Shown in pieces: positions 35,370 to 46,325 of a DNA stretch of 64,000 nucleotides (the stretch's first letter is position 1; each line of letters begins with the position of its first letter). The position numbers were made by a program, and so were the translations under genes. Origin of the DNA: an uncultured Roseateles sp. (lineage in GTDB: Bacteria > Pseudomonadota > Gammaproteobacteria > Burkholderiales > Burkholderiaceae_C); assembly GCF_913777145.1 (NCBI RefSeq), contig NZ_CAJYPS010000013.1, forward strand, positions 22,124-86,123, given 5' to 3'. Under the pieces are notes generated by a model that was not told the origin of the DNA, made no database searches, and worked only from the letters and a program-made list of their open reading frames with translations.

Positions 35370-37438
35370 TCGTCTGCTTTCAGAAGGGTCCGGCGCAGCT
35401 GGGCGAACAGCGCGGCATTGTCCGGGGACTCGCGCGTGCTGGACATGGCCATGCTGACCTGGGAGCGGCCGGCGGCGGTGCTCGGGGTGATCCACAGCCA
35501 CAGGCGACGCTCCCGGATATAGAGCATCGCGAATACGCCGATGATGAGCAACACCGCTCCGAGATAGACCAGCTTCTGCCCTGGGGCCCGGGTCACCTGG
35601 AACACGCTGGCCTGCACCTGGGTGTAGTCCTTGAGCTGGAACAGCGCGGGGGCGGGGTAGTAGAGGCTGTCCGACAGCGACAGCACGGCCTGGGTCATGA
35701 AGGCCTGCTGAGACTCGTCGGCGGGCGCGGGCGCGAGGCCGGCGCGCTCGCGCGCCAGCTGGTTGAGCTCGAACAGGCTGCCATTGAGTATGCGCAGCAG
35801 CACCTCGGACACGCGCGCGCGCTCGGCCTGGGGCACGTCATGGTCGATGAACTGCGACAGGGCGGGCAGGCCGCCGCGCACGTCGTCGCCCGGCTTGGCG
35901 GTGGCGCCTGAGAACAGCGCCAGCGCCCGCTGGGCGGTGGCCTGCAGCTGCGGCTGCATCTGCGGGCGGTCGGCCGGCGTGGCGGATTGCGCGTAGATGC
36001 GGGCCGCGGACTCGCGCAGCTTGGGGTCGGCCAGCGCGCGGCGCAGGCGCAGCCAGCCGTCCAGCTCGCCGTTCTCGTCGGCCGGCATGCGCAGGTAGCG
36101 GAAGCTGTCGGAGAGGTTGTCGCGCACGCCGGCCAGGAAGACCTTGTGACCGTCCAGTTCCACCGGCAGCATGTAGTTGTTGAACTCGCGGGCCTGGCCG
36201 GCCGCGTCGCGCAGCCGGTAGCTGAAGGATGGCCCCACGTTGTGCAGCGACTTGCTGGTGTTGCCCTTGGCGCCGCTGCCCAGATGGTTCTGCAGCGTGC
36301 CGGTCAGGTCCACCTTGCGCACGTCGGTGCCGCTGGCATCGGGCGTGCTGAGGTTCTCGACATTGATCACGCGCAGGCCGGCGAACTCCAGCGTCTGCTC
36401 GCCAAAGGCGGTCTTGTCGCCGACGCGGCCCTGCAGGTCCAGGTGCTCATCGCCGGTCAGCGACAGCGCCTGCAGCTTGAGCAGCGAGCCACCGTCCTCG
36501 AAGCTGCTCTGGTAGATCGCCACGCCATCATGGATCACCGGCTCGTTGACCTTCACGGTCGCCGTGCGCGGCGTGCCGCCGCTGCGATCGCGGATCACGA
36601 TGTCGCTGGCGAAGGACTTGGGCATGCCGGTGGCGTAGTACTCGACGTTGAACTTCTTCAGCTCCACGTCGAAGGGCAGGTCCTGCAGCACGATGCCGCC
36701 GGGCAGCGTCAGCACCGCGGTGCCGGCACTGCTGTTCTCGGGCACAAACAGATTGCCGCGGAAGCTCGGGTTGCCCGTGCCCAGCCGGTGCTCGGCCGCG
36801 ACCTCGGATACCAGGCCCGAGCCGGTGTAGAGGGTCTTGCCCTGCACCCACATCAGCATGCGCACCATCAGGTCGCCGTCGAACAGGCCGCCCAGGCAGA
36901 TCAGCACGATGGCCGAGTGGGCCGCGAGGTAGCCGATCTTGTTGGCCGCGCCGCGCCGTGCCGCGACCATCAGGCCGTGCTCGCGCTGCTGCACCTTGGC
37001 CTTCCAGCCCAGCGCATCCAGCTGCGGCGCCAGCGTGCCCAGCACCGCCTGCGGGTCACCTTCCAGCACCGCCTCGGCCTTGTGGTGGTGGGCGCGCAGC
37101 GACTGCTCGCGCACGCCCTCCTTGTAGCTGCGCAGGTCGGTCAGGATCTTGGGTGTGTTGCGGGCGATGCACAGACTGGTGGAGATCACCAGGAAGGCCA
37201 GGATCACCAGGAACCACGGGGCGCCGTAGACCGTGTACAGCCCCAGCTTGTCGAACAGCTCCGCCCAGAAGGGGCCGAACTGGTTCACGTAGTTGCCCAT
37301 GGGCTGGCGCTGCTGCACCACCGTGCCGATGACGGAGGCGATGCAGATCACGCTGAGCAGCGCGATCGCGAAGCGCATGGAGGCGAACAGGTCCAGCAGC
37401 TCGCGGGCCAGCGTGGAACGGGGGGGCGCAGAAGACAT
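35366..37438 (-). CDS. resB: System II cytochrome c biogenesis protein ResB/Ccs1
   Basis: A 690-residue membrane protein that partners CcsB. Hydrophobic helices lie near residues 20-42 (RFAIALLSVICIASVIGTVVQQRQPMGNYV, the ResB start signature), 72-95, 165-190 (YLAAHSAIVLICLGGLFDG) and 615-640, with a large periplasmic domain of about 400 residues between the last two. The length is typical for betaproteobacteria. No strong ribosome-binding site is seen before ATG 37438. It is transcribed with ccsB and the nucleotidyltransferase gene. Confidence 0.92.
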   Translation of the reverse strand: MSSAPPRSTLARELLDLFASMRFAIALLSVICIASVIGTVVQQRQPMGNYVNQFGPFWAELFDKLGLYTVYGAPWFLVILAFLVISTSLCIARNTPKILTDLRSYKEGVREQSLRAHHHKAEAVLEGDPQAVLGTLAPQLDALGWKAKVQQREHGLMVAARRGAANKIGYLAAHSAIVLICLGGLFDGDLMVRMLMWVQGKTLYTGSGLVSEVAAEHRLGTGNPSFRGNLFVPENSSAGTAVLTLPGGIVLQDLPFDVELKKFNVEYYATGMPKSFASDIVIRDRSGGTPRTATVKVNEPVIHDGVAIYQSSFEDGGSLLKLQALSLTGDEHLDLQGRVGDKTAFGEQTLEFAGLRVINVENLSTPDASGTDVRKVDLTGTLQNHLGSGAKGNTSKSLHNVGPSFSYRLRDAAGQAREFNNYMLPVELDGHKVFLAGVRDNLSDSFRYLRMPADENGELDGWLRLRRALADPKLRESAARIYAQSATPADRPQMQPQLQATAQRALALFSGATAKPGDDVRGGLPALSQFIDHDVPQAERARVSEVLLRILNGSLFELNQLARERAGLAPAPADESQQAFMTQAVLSLSDSLYYPAPALFQLKDYTQVQASVFQVTRAPGQKLVYLGAVLLIIGVFAMLYIRERRLWLWITPSTAAGRSQVSMAMSSTRESPDNAALFAQLRRTLLKADE

Positions 37439-37588
37439 CAGAGACAGAAGGTTAGTACGGGCGCGCGACGGGCCGGCGAGAGCATCGCGGCTTCCGTGAC
37501 GCCGGCCACGCAAGGCGGGTACTTTGCAGGTAACCAGGTGTTGCCATGGCGGTTGTTGGGGACAGGTCTTGCGCGGTCTGGCGGGCAC

Positions 37589-37615
37589 AAAAAAGGCCGG
37601 TGCGTGCACCGGCCT
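37589..37615 (-). terminator. Rho-independent terminator after cytochrome c4
   Basis: A perfect 10-bp stem (AGGCCGGTGC/GCACCGGCCT) with a GT loop lies 28 bp past the cytochrome stop and is followed on the minus strand by six T (A-run 37589-37594). Confidence 0.9.
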
Positions 37616-37642
37616 GGGCTGCGACGGGCCGGGCCCGCGGGC

Positions 37643-38257
37643 TCAGTGCAGGCCGGCGACGTAGTCCGACACGGCCTTGATTTCCAGGTCGTTCATCTTG
37701 GCTGCGACGGGGCTCATCTTGGGCGACATGCGCTGGCCGCTGCGGAAGGCCAGCATCTGGGCCTCGATGTAGTCGCCATGCTGGCCGGACAGGCGCGGGT
37801 ACTCCACCGGGATGCCGGCGCCGGCCGGGCCGTGGCAGCCGGCACAGGCCGGCACATTGCGGTCGGCGATGCCGCCGCGCCAGATCTTCTCGCCCAGCGC
37901 GACCGTGTCCTTGTTCTTCGCGAAGCCGGGCTTGGCGCTCTTGCTGGCGTAGAAGGCGGCGACGTTGCGGATGTCGTCGTCGGACAGCGGCGCGGCCATG
38001 CCGTTCATGATGGCGTTCTTGCGCTTGCCATCCTTGAAGTCGTGCAGCTGCTTGGCGAGGTACTCGACATGCTGGCCCTGCAGGATGGGGTTGGCCGGGC
38101 TGCCGCGCGAGCCGTCGGCCGTGTGGCAGGCGGCGCAGACCTGGGATGAGATGGCGCTGCCCTTGGCCACATCGGGCTTGGCCGGCGCAGCCGGCTGGTT
38201 GGCGTGCGCCATCGAGGCGATCAGGCTCGACAGAAGGAGGGCGGCGATCTTCGTCAT
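37643..38257 (-). CDS. Dihaem cytochrome c4
   Basis: A 204-residue periplasmic electron carrier. A signal peptide (MTKIAALLLSSLIASMAHA) precedes two class I cytochrome domains with CAACH (about residues 41-45) and CAGCH (about 137-141); Met ligands are likely in MNGMAAPLS and GQRMSPKM. ATG 38257 is chosen because the signal peptide begins there. It has its own terminator and is divergent from engB by 58 bp. It probably delivers electrons to a terminal oxidase and is matured by ResB/CcsB encoded just downstream. Confidence 0.92.
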   Translation of the reverse strand: MTKIAALLLSSLIASMAHANQPAAPAKPDVAKGSAISSQVCAACHTADGSRGSPANPILQGQHVEYLAKQLHDFKDGKRKNAIMNGMAAPLSDDDIRNVAAFYASKSAKPGFAKNKDTVALGEKIWRGGIADRNVPACAGCHGPAGAGIPVEYPRLSGQHGDYIEAQMLAFRSGQRMSPKMSPVAAKMNDLEIKAVSDYVAGLH

Positions 38258-38315
38258 GTAGGGTGCTCTAGTCGTAGGGAAGCCAAGGCACAACCCGCAA
38301 ATCTTACAATGCGCC

Positions 38316-39074
38316 ATGCCTGCGTCCGACTCCGACCTGACCCCAATGCCTTCCGAGGCCGATGCCGTGACCGACAAGCAGGCCTTGGCCTGGACGCACA
38401 CCGCGCGTTTCCTCACGACCGCGAGCCAGTTGCACCACCTGCCGGCCACCGAACTGCCCGAGATTGCCTTCGTCGGCCGCTCCAATGCCGGCAAGTCCAC
38501 GGCCATCAACACGCTGGCCCAGCAAAAGCGCCTGGCCTTCGCGTCCAAGACGCCGGGCCGCACCCAGCACATCAACCTGTTCGAGCTGGGTCCCAAGGAC
38601 GCGCCTGACACGCTGTTCGCCGACCTGCCGGGCTATGGCTATGCGGCGGTGAACCGCGAGTCCAAGCTGCGCTGGCAGAAGGTGATGGCGGACTATCTGG
38701 AGATACGCCGCAGCCTGTCCGGCGTGGTGCTGATGGTGGATTCCCGCCTGGGGCTGACCGATCTGGACAAGCAGCTGCTGGACTTCGTCGCGCCGCGCGT
38801 GGCCACCGGCGAGGTCAGGCTGCTGGTGCTGCTGACCAAGGCCGACAAGCTCAACCGCAAGGAGGCCGATGCCGCGCTGCGCGCCACCGGCGAGTTCCTG
38901 GGCGGGCTGTCCACCGAGCATTCCGATGTGGCGGTGACGTTGTTTTCCGCGTTGAAGAAGACCGGCGTGGGCGATGTGGCCCAGGCCCTGCATGTGTGGA
39001 CCCATGCCGAGCGCCGTCTGCCTGTTGCAGCCGCCGCCGAGCCGGCCGACGCGGCGCCCGACGCCGCCGCCTGA
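38316..39074 (+). CDS. engB: Ribosome biogenesis GTPase EngB/YihA
   Basis: A 252-residue GTPase needed for assembly of the large ribosomal subunit. The G motifs are complete: GRSNAGKST (G1, about 54-62), KTPGRTQ (G2), DLPGYG (G3), TKADK (G4) and SALKKTG (G5). The first about 20 residues and the Ala-rich tail (AAAAEPADAAPDAAA) are variable, so the true start could be the ATG at 38346. It is divergent from cytochrome c4, as commonly seen in betaproteobacteria. Confidence 0.93.
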   Translation: MPASDSDLTPMPSEADAVTDKQALAWTHTARFLTTASQLHHLPATELPEIAFVGRSNAGKSTAINTLAQQKRLAFASKTPGRTQHINLFELGPKDAPDTLFADLPGYGYAAVNRESKLRWQKVMADYLEIRRSLSGVVLMVDSRLGLTDLDKQLLDFVAPRVATGEVRLLVLLTKADKLNRKEADAALRATGEFLGGLSTEHSDVAVTLFSALKKTGVGDVAQALHVWTHAERRLPVAAAAEPADAAPDAAA

Positions 39075-39089
39075 GGGGCTGACGCGGCC

Positions 39090-41102
39090 TCAGCCGCCGT
39101 CGAGGTCGCTGATCAGCGTGTCCACCGCGCGCTGCACCACGCTGTCGTCGTCCAGTGCCGTGATCAGGCCGTTGGCCAGCAGCGCCTCCAGCGCGCGCCT
39201 TGTCAGTGACAGGCGCTCGCCGGGCTCGCGGCCCACGAAGAACACATAGCGCGCGCCCTCGCTGATCCAGGCGATCTGCGCGGTGCGCCAGTCGCCCTGC
39301 AGGCACAGGTGGAACCAGCGCCCCACGCGCAGGCCGTCCACCCACTGCTGCAGCGCGATGCGGGCCTCGGGCGAGTCGTGCTCGCTGTAGAGCTGCACCG
39401 GCACCGTGGGCAGTTCGCCGCGGTTCACGTCGGTGAGCATCCACAGCGAGGGCAGCTGGGAGTCGCGCTCCTCCATCAGCCGCTGCACGATCTCGTCGGT
39501 GGAGGCCGGCGCGGCTGCCGGCGCGGTGCGCGGTGCGGGCGGGCGGCGCTCGGCCGGATCCATGGCCGGCAGGCCGCGCAGCAGCCGTGCATGCTGGCCC
39601 ATCAGCTCGTTGAGGGCGCCTTCGCGGCGTGAGGCGTCCAGGCGTATGGCGTCGCAGCCGGCGTTCAGACGCTCGATCAGCACCGGCAGGCGCAGGCGCA
39701 GGCTTTCGCGCTCGGCGCGGTCGCGCGGCGTGCTGAGGCTGTCCAGCACCGCGTCCACCAGTTCGACCGCATCCAGCGCCTCGCGCGATTCTCGGCCGTG
39801 CCTCACCATGGCCGCGACGATCACATCCACCCAGGCGGTCTGCATGAAGCGGTACATGCGCGGGCCCAGCGGCGCATCGGCGATCTGCGCATCGATCTGC
39901 TCGCGCACCAGCTCGCGCCAGGCCTTGCGCTGCTGCTCGCGCTCCAGCGCGGCCAGCGCGTCGGTATTGACCAGACTGCTGCGCTGGGCCTGCTGTGCGA
40001 TGCGCGCGTCCACGCTGGCCAGCACCTGCGCGAACAGCGCCGCGGTGGGCGTGGGCGCGTCCACCAGGCGCTGGGCCTCGGCATCCATGAAGTGCAGGAA
40101 GTCCTGCAGCTCCTCGTCGTCAGCGCGCTCGAAGCCCATGCCGTGGGCGGCCACGCGGTTGAGCAGCGCCCAGGTCGGATGCTGGTCGTCGCGCAGCAGG
40201 CTGGTGTCCGCGCGCGCCAGCCGCACGACCGCGATCTGCAGCCGGGCCAGCAGCGCCTTCAGCGGCGGCAGCAGGCGTGGGTCGGCCAGGATGCGGTCGT
40301 AGAGCCGGCTCAGCATGTCGGGCCCGCCGGGGCGCACGAAGGGCTGCTGGGCGTGATCGTCCAGCGGCTGGCGGCGCGAGTTCAGCGCATCCACGCGCCG
40401 TGACAGGCCGTCCAGCGTGCCGTGCATGGACGGGCGTCCTCCGATGCCGCGGGCGGCGGCCAGGCGCTGGTGGGCGAAGGCGTCGCCGCGGGCCTGGCCA
40501 TGGGCGGCCACCATGTCGCTGAGCTGGGCCGCCTGCAGCACCTCGCAGGCGCGCCCGTAGAGCCGGTGCAGCGAGCGTGCGACCGGTTGCGCCGCGACCC
40601 GCATCAGCTCGTGCTGCACCTGTGGCGTAGGCGCCAGCATGGCCAGCGTCTGTTGCAGTGCCTGGGTGAACAGTGCCGGGCGCAGCGGGTTGTCGCGGTC
40701 GCGGGCGCGGGCGATGCCGCGCAGTGCGGCGAAGAAGTTGCCGATCTGGTGCAGCTCGGCGCGGCTGAGGTCCTCGGCGGCCTGGGCCACCTGGGCGATG
40801 GCCACGTCCTGCTGGGCCTGGTGCTCGTCGACCAGGCTCAGTCCGTCCAGCGTGCTGCGGCGCGGCGGGCCGCCGGCCAGCGGGTCGTCGCCGCGGCGCA
40901 CCGCCTGCAGCGACTGCAACAGCCGGCTCTCCAGCTGTTCGACAAAGCTGCCACGCAGCCGCCGCCAGCTCTCGCGCAGCGCGAAATGCTGGGGATGGGC
41001 ATCCAGCTCGTCCTGGATGACGTTCATCAGCTCGCGGGCGAGCGACGGGGTCTCGGCCAGTGCGAGATCGATGAGGTCGTGGTACTGCAGGCGTTCGGGC
41101 AT
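39090..41102 (-). CDS. DUF1631 family protein
   Basis: A 670-residue, mostly helical, cytoplasmic protein of unknown function. Family features include the opening helix LALAETPSLARELMNVIQDELDA, the middle FMDAEAQRLVDAPTP region and a C-terminal PilZ-like segment (RVGRWFHLCLQGDWRTAQIAWISEGARYVFFVGREPGERLSLTRRALEALLANG). The C-terminal part looks like a small beta-barrel, so binding of a nucleotide second messenger is possible but untested. The start ATG 41102 is the only one ahead of the conserved region. It ends 15 bp from the convergent engB stop. Confidence 0.8.
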   Translation of the reverse strand: MPERLQYHDLIDLALAETPSLARELMNVIQDELDAHPQHFALRESWRRLRGSFVEQLESRLLQSLQAVRRGDDPLAGGPPRRSTLDGLSLVDEHQAQQDVAIAQVAQAAEDLSRAELHQIGNFFAALRGIARARDRDNPLRPALFTQALQQTLAMLAPTPQVQHELMRVAAQPVARSLHRLYGRACEVLQAAQLSDMVAAHGQARGDAFAHQRLAAARGIGGRPSMHGTLDGLSRRVDALNSRRQPLDDHAQQPFVRPGGPDMLSRLYDRILADPRLLPPLKALLARLQIAVVRLARADTSLLRDDQHPTWALLNRVAAHGMGFERADDEELQDFLHFMDAEAQRLVDAPTPTAALFAQVLASVDARIAQQAQRSSLVNTDALAALEREQQRKAWRELVREQIDAQIADAPLGPRMYRFMQTAWVDVIVAAMVRHGRESREALDAVELVDAVLDSLSTPRDRAERESLRLRLPVLIERLNAGCDAIRLDASRREGALNELMGQHARLLRGLPAMDPAERRPPAPRTAPAAAPASTDEIVQRLMEERDSQLPSLWMLTDVNRGELPTVPVQLYSEHDSPEARIALQQWVDGLRVGRWFHLCLQGDWRTAQIAWISEGARYVFFVGREPGERLSLTRRALEALLANGLITALDDDSVVQRAVDTLISDLDGG

Positions 41103-41261
41103 GGGCGGTCGACAGTGACCCGAATTATCCGGCGGGCTCAGTCCCCTCTCTGGCCGGCGGCTGTCCGGCCGGGCCTTGTTTGCGGGGGATGGATTGGCGC
41201 TTCGTGCGCAATTCACGCGCGCCTCGGCCAAGGCCCTGTCGATGCTGGGCGTCGGCCCATG

Positions 41262-41290
41262 AAAAAAGGGGCTGCGTGAGCAGCCCCTTT
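41262..41290 (-). terminator. Rho-independent terminator after groEL
   Basis: An 11-bp perfect stem (AAAGGGGCTGC/GCAGCCCCTTT, GTGA loop), followed on the minus strand by a T-run from the A-run 41262-41267, lies 44 bp beyond the groEL stop. Confidence 0.92.
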
Positions 41291-41333
41291 CGCGTTCGCA
41301 AGGTCGGCACCCCGTCGGGTGCCGGGCCTGGAC

Positions 41334-42992
<1,659 letters not shown>

Positions 42993-43026
42993 CTAAAAGA
43001 TGGGTGGATTGCTCGCGGGCGGTCGC

Positions 43027-43317
43027 TTACTTGGCGACGACGGCGAACAGGTCCTCTTCGCGCATGACCAGCAGCTCTTCGCCGTCGACCTTGACGGCCT
43101 GGCCGGAGTACTTGCCGAACAGCACGCGGTCGCCAACGGCCACGTTCAGAGCGACGAAATCACCCTTGTCATTGCGCTTGCCCGGGCCGACGGCCAGCAC
43201 TTCGCCCTGGTCGGGCTTCTCGGCGGCGTTGTCGGGGATGACGATGCCCGAGGCGGTCTTGGTCTCTTGCTCCAGGCGGCGAACGATCACGCGATCGTGC
43301 AGGGGGCGCAGCTTCAT
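43027..43317 (-). CDS. groS: Co-chaperonin GroES
   Basis: A 96-residue lid protein of the chaperonin ([40 protein letters not shown]). The mobile loop ([11 protein letters not shown]) that touches GroEL is intact. AAGGAGAACCC gives a strong ribosome-binding site. It is the first gene of groESL, under a promoter and CIRCE operator at 43409-43473. Confidence 0.98.
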   Translation of the reverse strand: MKLRPLHDRVIVRRLEQETKTASGIVIPDNAAEKPDQGEVLAVGPGKRNDKGDFVALNVAVGDRVLFGKYSGQAVKVDGEELLVMREEDLFAVVAK

Positions 43318-43408
43318 GGGTTCTCCTTGAGAGTTGGAACTGCAGCGGCCGCAGGCACCAGGCCTTGCGGCGCGCCGAAAACTGGGCGCACGGGGCTGCC
43401 CGAATTCG

Positions 43409-43435
43409 TTAGCACTCGATGGTGATGAGTGCTAG
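43409..43435 (-). promoter_or_regulatory. CIRCE operator of groESL (HrcA site)
   Basis: TTAGCACTC, nine bases, GAGTGCTAG: the classic CIRCE inverted repeat with one end mismatch. It starts within about ten bases of the predicted transcription start, so HrcA binding would block initiation. Confidence 0.95.
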
Positions 43436-43444
43436 CAGCAAGGA

Positions 43445-43473
43445 TTATAGGGACGAGGAGTGACGATTCAAGA
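43445..43473 (-). promoter_or_regulatory. groESL promoter with sigma70 and sigma32 features
   Basis: Read on the minus strand: CTTGAAT at 43473-43467 and CCCTATAAT ending at 43445. TTGAAT-16-TATAAT is a good sigma70 promoter, and CTTGAA-14-CCCTATAA resembles the heat-shock sigma32 pattern, so the operon may be both HrcA-repressed and sigma32-activated. Confidence 0.65.
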
Positions 43474-43524
43474 CCCGTCCTGCGCCGAATTCGACCGGGG
43501 TACTCCGCTCCGGCCGGGCCAGGC

Positions 43525-44799
43525 TCAGCCGCCCGCGCGGGCCGGCGTGCGCATCAGGCGCACGCCCAGCGCTGCCAGCAGGCAGGCGGCGCCGGCGACG
43601 AACAGTGCCGGCGAGTAGGACAGCAGCAGCGAGCGCGACAGGCCGCCGCCATAGGCGGCCGCGGCCGCACCCAGCTGGTGGGCGGCGAACACCCAGCCGA
43701 ACACGATGCTGGCGCGCTCGGAGCCGAACTCGGCGGCAGCCAGCTTCACGGTGGGCGGCACGGTGGCGATCCAGTCCAGCCCATAGAACACCGCGAACAG
43801 CGACAGCCCCACCAGCGTGAACTCTGAATAGGGCAGCCAGAACAGCGACAGCCCGCGCAGCCCGTAGTACCAGGCCAGCAGCTTGCGGTTGTCGAAGCGG
43901 TCGGACAGGTAGCCGGACAGCGTGGTGCCTATCAGGTCGAACACGCCCATCATGGACAGCACCGAGGCCGCCGGCACCGGCCCCATGCCGCGATCGCCGC
44001 ACAGCGAGATGAAGTGGGTCTGTATCAGCCCGTTGGTGCTGAGGCCGCAGATGAAGAAGCTGCCGGCCAGCACCCAGAAGGTGGGGCGACGCACCGCCTC
44101 GGCCAGCGTGCGAAAGGGCAGGCCCCAGTCGGCCCGCGGCGCCGCGGGTGCCGGGGCAGTGTCGGCCGGGGCACCATAGGCGCGCAGGCCCAGGTCGGCC
44201 GGCGTGTCGCGCATGAACAGCAGCACCAGCACCAGCACCACGCCGGCGGCCGCGGCGGCCGGCAGCAGCGCCCAGCGCCAGCCGTACTGCTCGATCAGCC
44301 AGGCGGCCAGCGGCAGAAAGATCAGCTGGCCGGTGGCTGCGCTGCCCGCCAGCAGGCCCATCACCAGACCGCGGCGCTGCACGAACCAGCGCCCGGCCAC
44401 GGTGGCGCCCAGCACCATCGCGGTCAGACCCGTGCCCAGACCCAGTGCCAAGCCCCACAGCAAAAAGGCCTGGCCCAGCGACTGGATGAAGGCGCCCAGC
44501 AGCAGCGAGCCGCCGATGATGGCCGCGGCCAGGCTCACGACCCGGCTCACGCCGTAGCGCAGCAGCACGACCGCCGCCAGCGGGCCCAGCAGGCCGTAGA
44601 GCGCGAAGCGGGTCGCGAAGACCGAGGACAGCTCGGTCGTGCTCCAGCCGAACTCCCGCGACAGCGGCTGCATCAGCGCCCCCGGCAGGCCCAGCGCGGC
44701 GGAGGTCACCAGCATCGCGAGGAAGGTGATGGCGGCGACCACCCAGGCATAGTGGATGCTCAGACGCCCCAGCAGGGCGGCGAGTCGATTGGCGAGCAT
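43525..44799 (-). CDS. Major facilitator superfamily transporter
   Basis: A 424-residue, 12-helix inner-membrane transporter. The order of helices is clear from alternating hydrophobic stretches; the MFS loop motif appears as GRWFVQRRGLVMGLLAGSA between helices 4 and 5 and GYLSDRFDNRKLLAWYY between helices 8 and 9. It resembles the monocarboxylate/oxalate-formate group. ATG 44799 is chosen to begin at the first helix. It is divergent from a TetR gene that probably represses it; the substrate is unknown. Confidence 0.88.
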   Translation of the reverse strand: MLANRLAALLGRLSIHYAWVVAAITFLAMLVTSAALGLPGALMQPLSREFGWSTTELSSVFATRFALYGLLGPLAAVVLLRYGVSRVVSLAAAIIGGSLLLGAFIQSLGQAFLLWGLALGLGTGLTAMVLGATVAGRWFVQRRGLVMGLLAGSAATGQLIFLPLAAWLIEQYGWRWALLPAAAAAGVVLVLVLLFMRDTPADLGLRAYGAPADTAPAPAAPRADWGLPFRTLAEAVRRPTFWVLAGSFFICGLSTNGLIQTHFISLCGDRGMGPVPAASVLSMMGVFDLIGTTLSGYLSDRFDNRKLLAWYYGLRGLSLFWLPYSEFTLVGLSLFAVFYGLDWIATVPPTVKLAAAEFGSERASIVFGWVFAAHQLGAAAAAYGGGLSRSLLLSYSPALFVAGAACLLAALGVRLMRTPARAGG

Positions 44800-44831
44800 G
44801 AGGGAGTCTCTGGCGGGGTGGAGGATGTTTA

Positions 44832-44861
44832 ATGATAATGGTCGCAATCAAAACTGGTCAA
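44832..44861 (-). promoter_or_regulatory. Promoter of the MFS gene
   Basis: On the minus strand TTGACC (44861-44856), an 18-base spacer and TATCAT (44837-44832) match sigma70 boxes. It sits between the MFS and TetR genes, where a TetR operator is expected, though no clear long dyad was found. Confidence 0.5.
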
Positions 44862-44877
44862 TCGACGGGATTTCGAC

Positions 44878-45477
44878 ATGAAGGTCACCAAGGAGCAGGC
44901 TGAGCAGAACCGGCTGGCGCTGCTGGAGGCGGCGGCGCAGCTGTTCAAGCAGCACGGCGTGGATGGCGTGGGCGTGGCCGACATCTGCCGTCTGGCCGGG
45001 CTCACCCATGGCGCGCTCTACAAGCATTTCAGCGACAAGCAGGACCTGGCCGCCCAGGCCTTCAGCCATGCGTTCAATGTGGGCCATGCACGCGCCAGCG
45101 GTGCCCAGGCCGGCCGCGCGCCCACGTTGGAGCGCTATCTGCGCAACTACCTGAGCCCCCGGGTGCGCGACGACCCGGCCGATGGCTGCCCGCTGGTGGC
45201 CACCGCCTGCGAGACCGGGCGCCAGGGCGAGGGACTGAGCCAGAGCTTTGCGGCCGGCTTCCTGGCGCTGCGTGATGGCCTGGCCGCGACGCTGGCCACC
45301 GACGGCCCCACCGGCGACCGCCAGGCGCTGGCCAGCGTCTACGTGGCCGCGCTGGTGGGCGCGATGGCGCTGTCGCGCGGCGTGGCCAAGGCCGACCCGG
45401 TGCTGGCCGATGAGGTGCTGGCTCAGGTGCACGCGGTGCTGGGCGCCTGGCCGGCGGCGGCCACTGACGGCGAATAA
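44878..45477 (+). CDS. TetR family transcriptional regulator
   Basis: A 199-residue repressor. The N-terminal helix-turn-helix is clear (LLEAAAQLFKQHGVDGVGVADICRLAGLTHGALYKHFSDKQDL, residues 15-57). The C-terminal ligand domain contains DGCPLVATACE, typical of the TetR subgroup near AcrR/NemR in which Cys may sense electrophiles. It is divergent from the MFS transporter with 78 bp between, so control of that transporter is likely. Confidence 0.9.
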   Translation: MKVTKEQAEQNRLALLEAAAQLFKQHGVDGVGVADICRLAGLTHGALYKHFSDKQDLAAQAFSHAFNVGHARASGAQAGRAPTLERYLRNYLSPRVRDDPADGCPLVATACETGRQGEGLSQSFAAGFLALRDGLAATLATDGPTGDRQALASVYVAALVGAMALSRGVAKADPVLADEVLAQVHAVLGAWPAAATDGE

Positions 45478-45518
45478 TCCGGCGCCGGCCCGCGGTGCCG
45501 GGTCGTGAAGGAGCGCGG

Positions 45519-46319
45519 ATGAAATGGGCTGTCTGGTTCTTGGGCGCTTGTCTGGCACTGCCGGCCCTGGCGCAGCAGGCCGCGCCGGACTTTCTGCTGC
45601 TGGGCGAGGTGCATGACAACGCCGAGCAGCACCGGCTGCGCGCGGCACGGCTGGCCACGCTGCTGGCCGATGGCCGGCCCACGGCCGTGGTGTTCGAGCA
45701 GATGCCGGCCGCGGCGAACGCGGCGCTGGCCGCGCAGCAGCAGCGCTCCGGCGAGGTGGACGCGCTGATCACCGCCGGCCGGCTGGACCGCCGCGGCTGG
45801 CGCTGGCCCCTGCATGAGCCGCTGCTGGCCGCCAGCGTGGCCGGCGGCGCGCGTGTGCTGGGCGGCAATCTGGAGCGCGACGAGCTGCGCCGCCTGATGC
45901 GCGAGGGCGAGGGCGCCTGGCCCCCGACGCTGTGGGCGCTGGTGCAGCGCACATCCTGGAGCGAGGCCCGTCAGCAGGCCCAGCTCAAGGCGATAGACGA
46001 CGGCCACTGCGGTGCGCTGCCCGCGGCCATGCGTGCGCCCATGGCGCTGGCCCAGCGGGCGCGGGATGCGCAGCTGGCGCAGACGCTGCTGGACGCGCGC
46101 GCCGCCGGCGCCGAGCGGGTGGTGCTGATCGCCGGCAACGGCCATGTGGACCGCGAGCTGGGCGTGCCGCGCTACCTGGAGGCGGCCGGTGTGGCGCCGG
46201 CGCGCATCCTGGCGGTGGGCTATCTGGAGCACGGCTCCGACGATGCCGGCCGCTACGACGAGCGTGTGCAGACGGCGGCGGCCGAGCGCGAGGACCCCTG
46301 CCTGGCGCTCAAGCGCTGA
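45519..46319 (+). CDS. ChaN-like exported protein (haem-binding uptake family)
   Basis: A 266-residue protein with a signal peptide (WAVWFLGACLALPALAQ). The family hallmarks FLLLGEVHDNAEQHRLRA (residues about 27-44), VVFEQMP and VVLIAGNGHVDRELGVP match the ChaN/EreA-like fold, whose Campylobacter member binds haem and is iron regulated. GAAGGAG precedes ATG 45519. It follows the TetR gene by 41 bp, possibly in the same transcript. An iron or haem role is from family knowledge; no Fur box is seen here. Confidence 0.8.
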   Translation: MKWAVWFLGACLALPALAQQAAPDFLLLGEVHDNAEQHRLRAARLATLLADGRPTAVVFEQMPAAANAALAAQQQRSGEVDALITAGRLDRRGWRWPLHEPLLAASVAGGARVLGGNLERDELRRLMREGEGAWPPTLWALVQRTSWSEARQQAQLKAIDDGHCGALPAAMRAPMALAQRARDAQLAQTLLDARAAGAERVVLIAGNGHVDRELGVPRYLEAAGVAPARILAVGYLEHGSDDAGRYDERVQTAAAEREDPCLALKR

Positions 46320-46325
46320 GCCCGC

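Noticed and set aside
37643..38611. Longer start for cytochrome c4 extending across engB
   Set aside because: The extension is antisense to engB and lacks similarity; the signal peptide begins at 38257.
44829..44841. AATGATAATG resembling half a Fur box upstream of the MFS gene
   Set aside because: Only one half-site is present, it overlaps the -10 box of the promoter, and a TetR gene next door explains regulation better.
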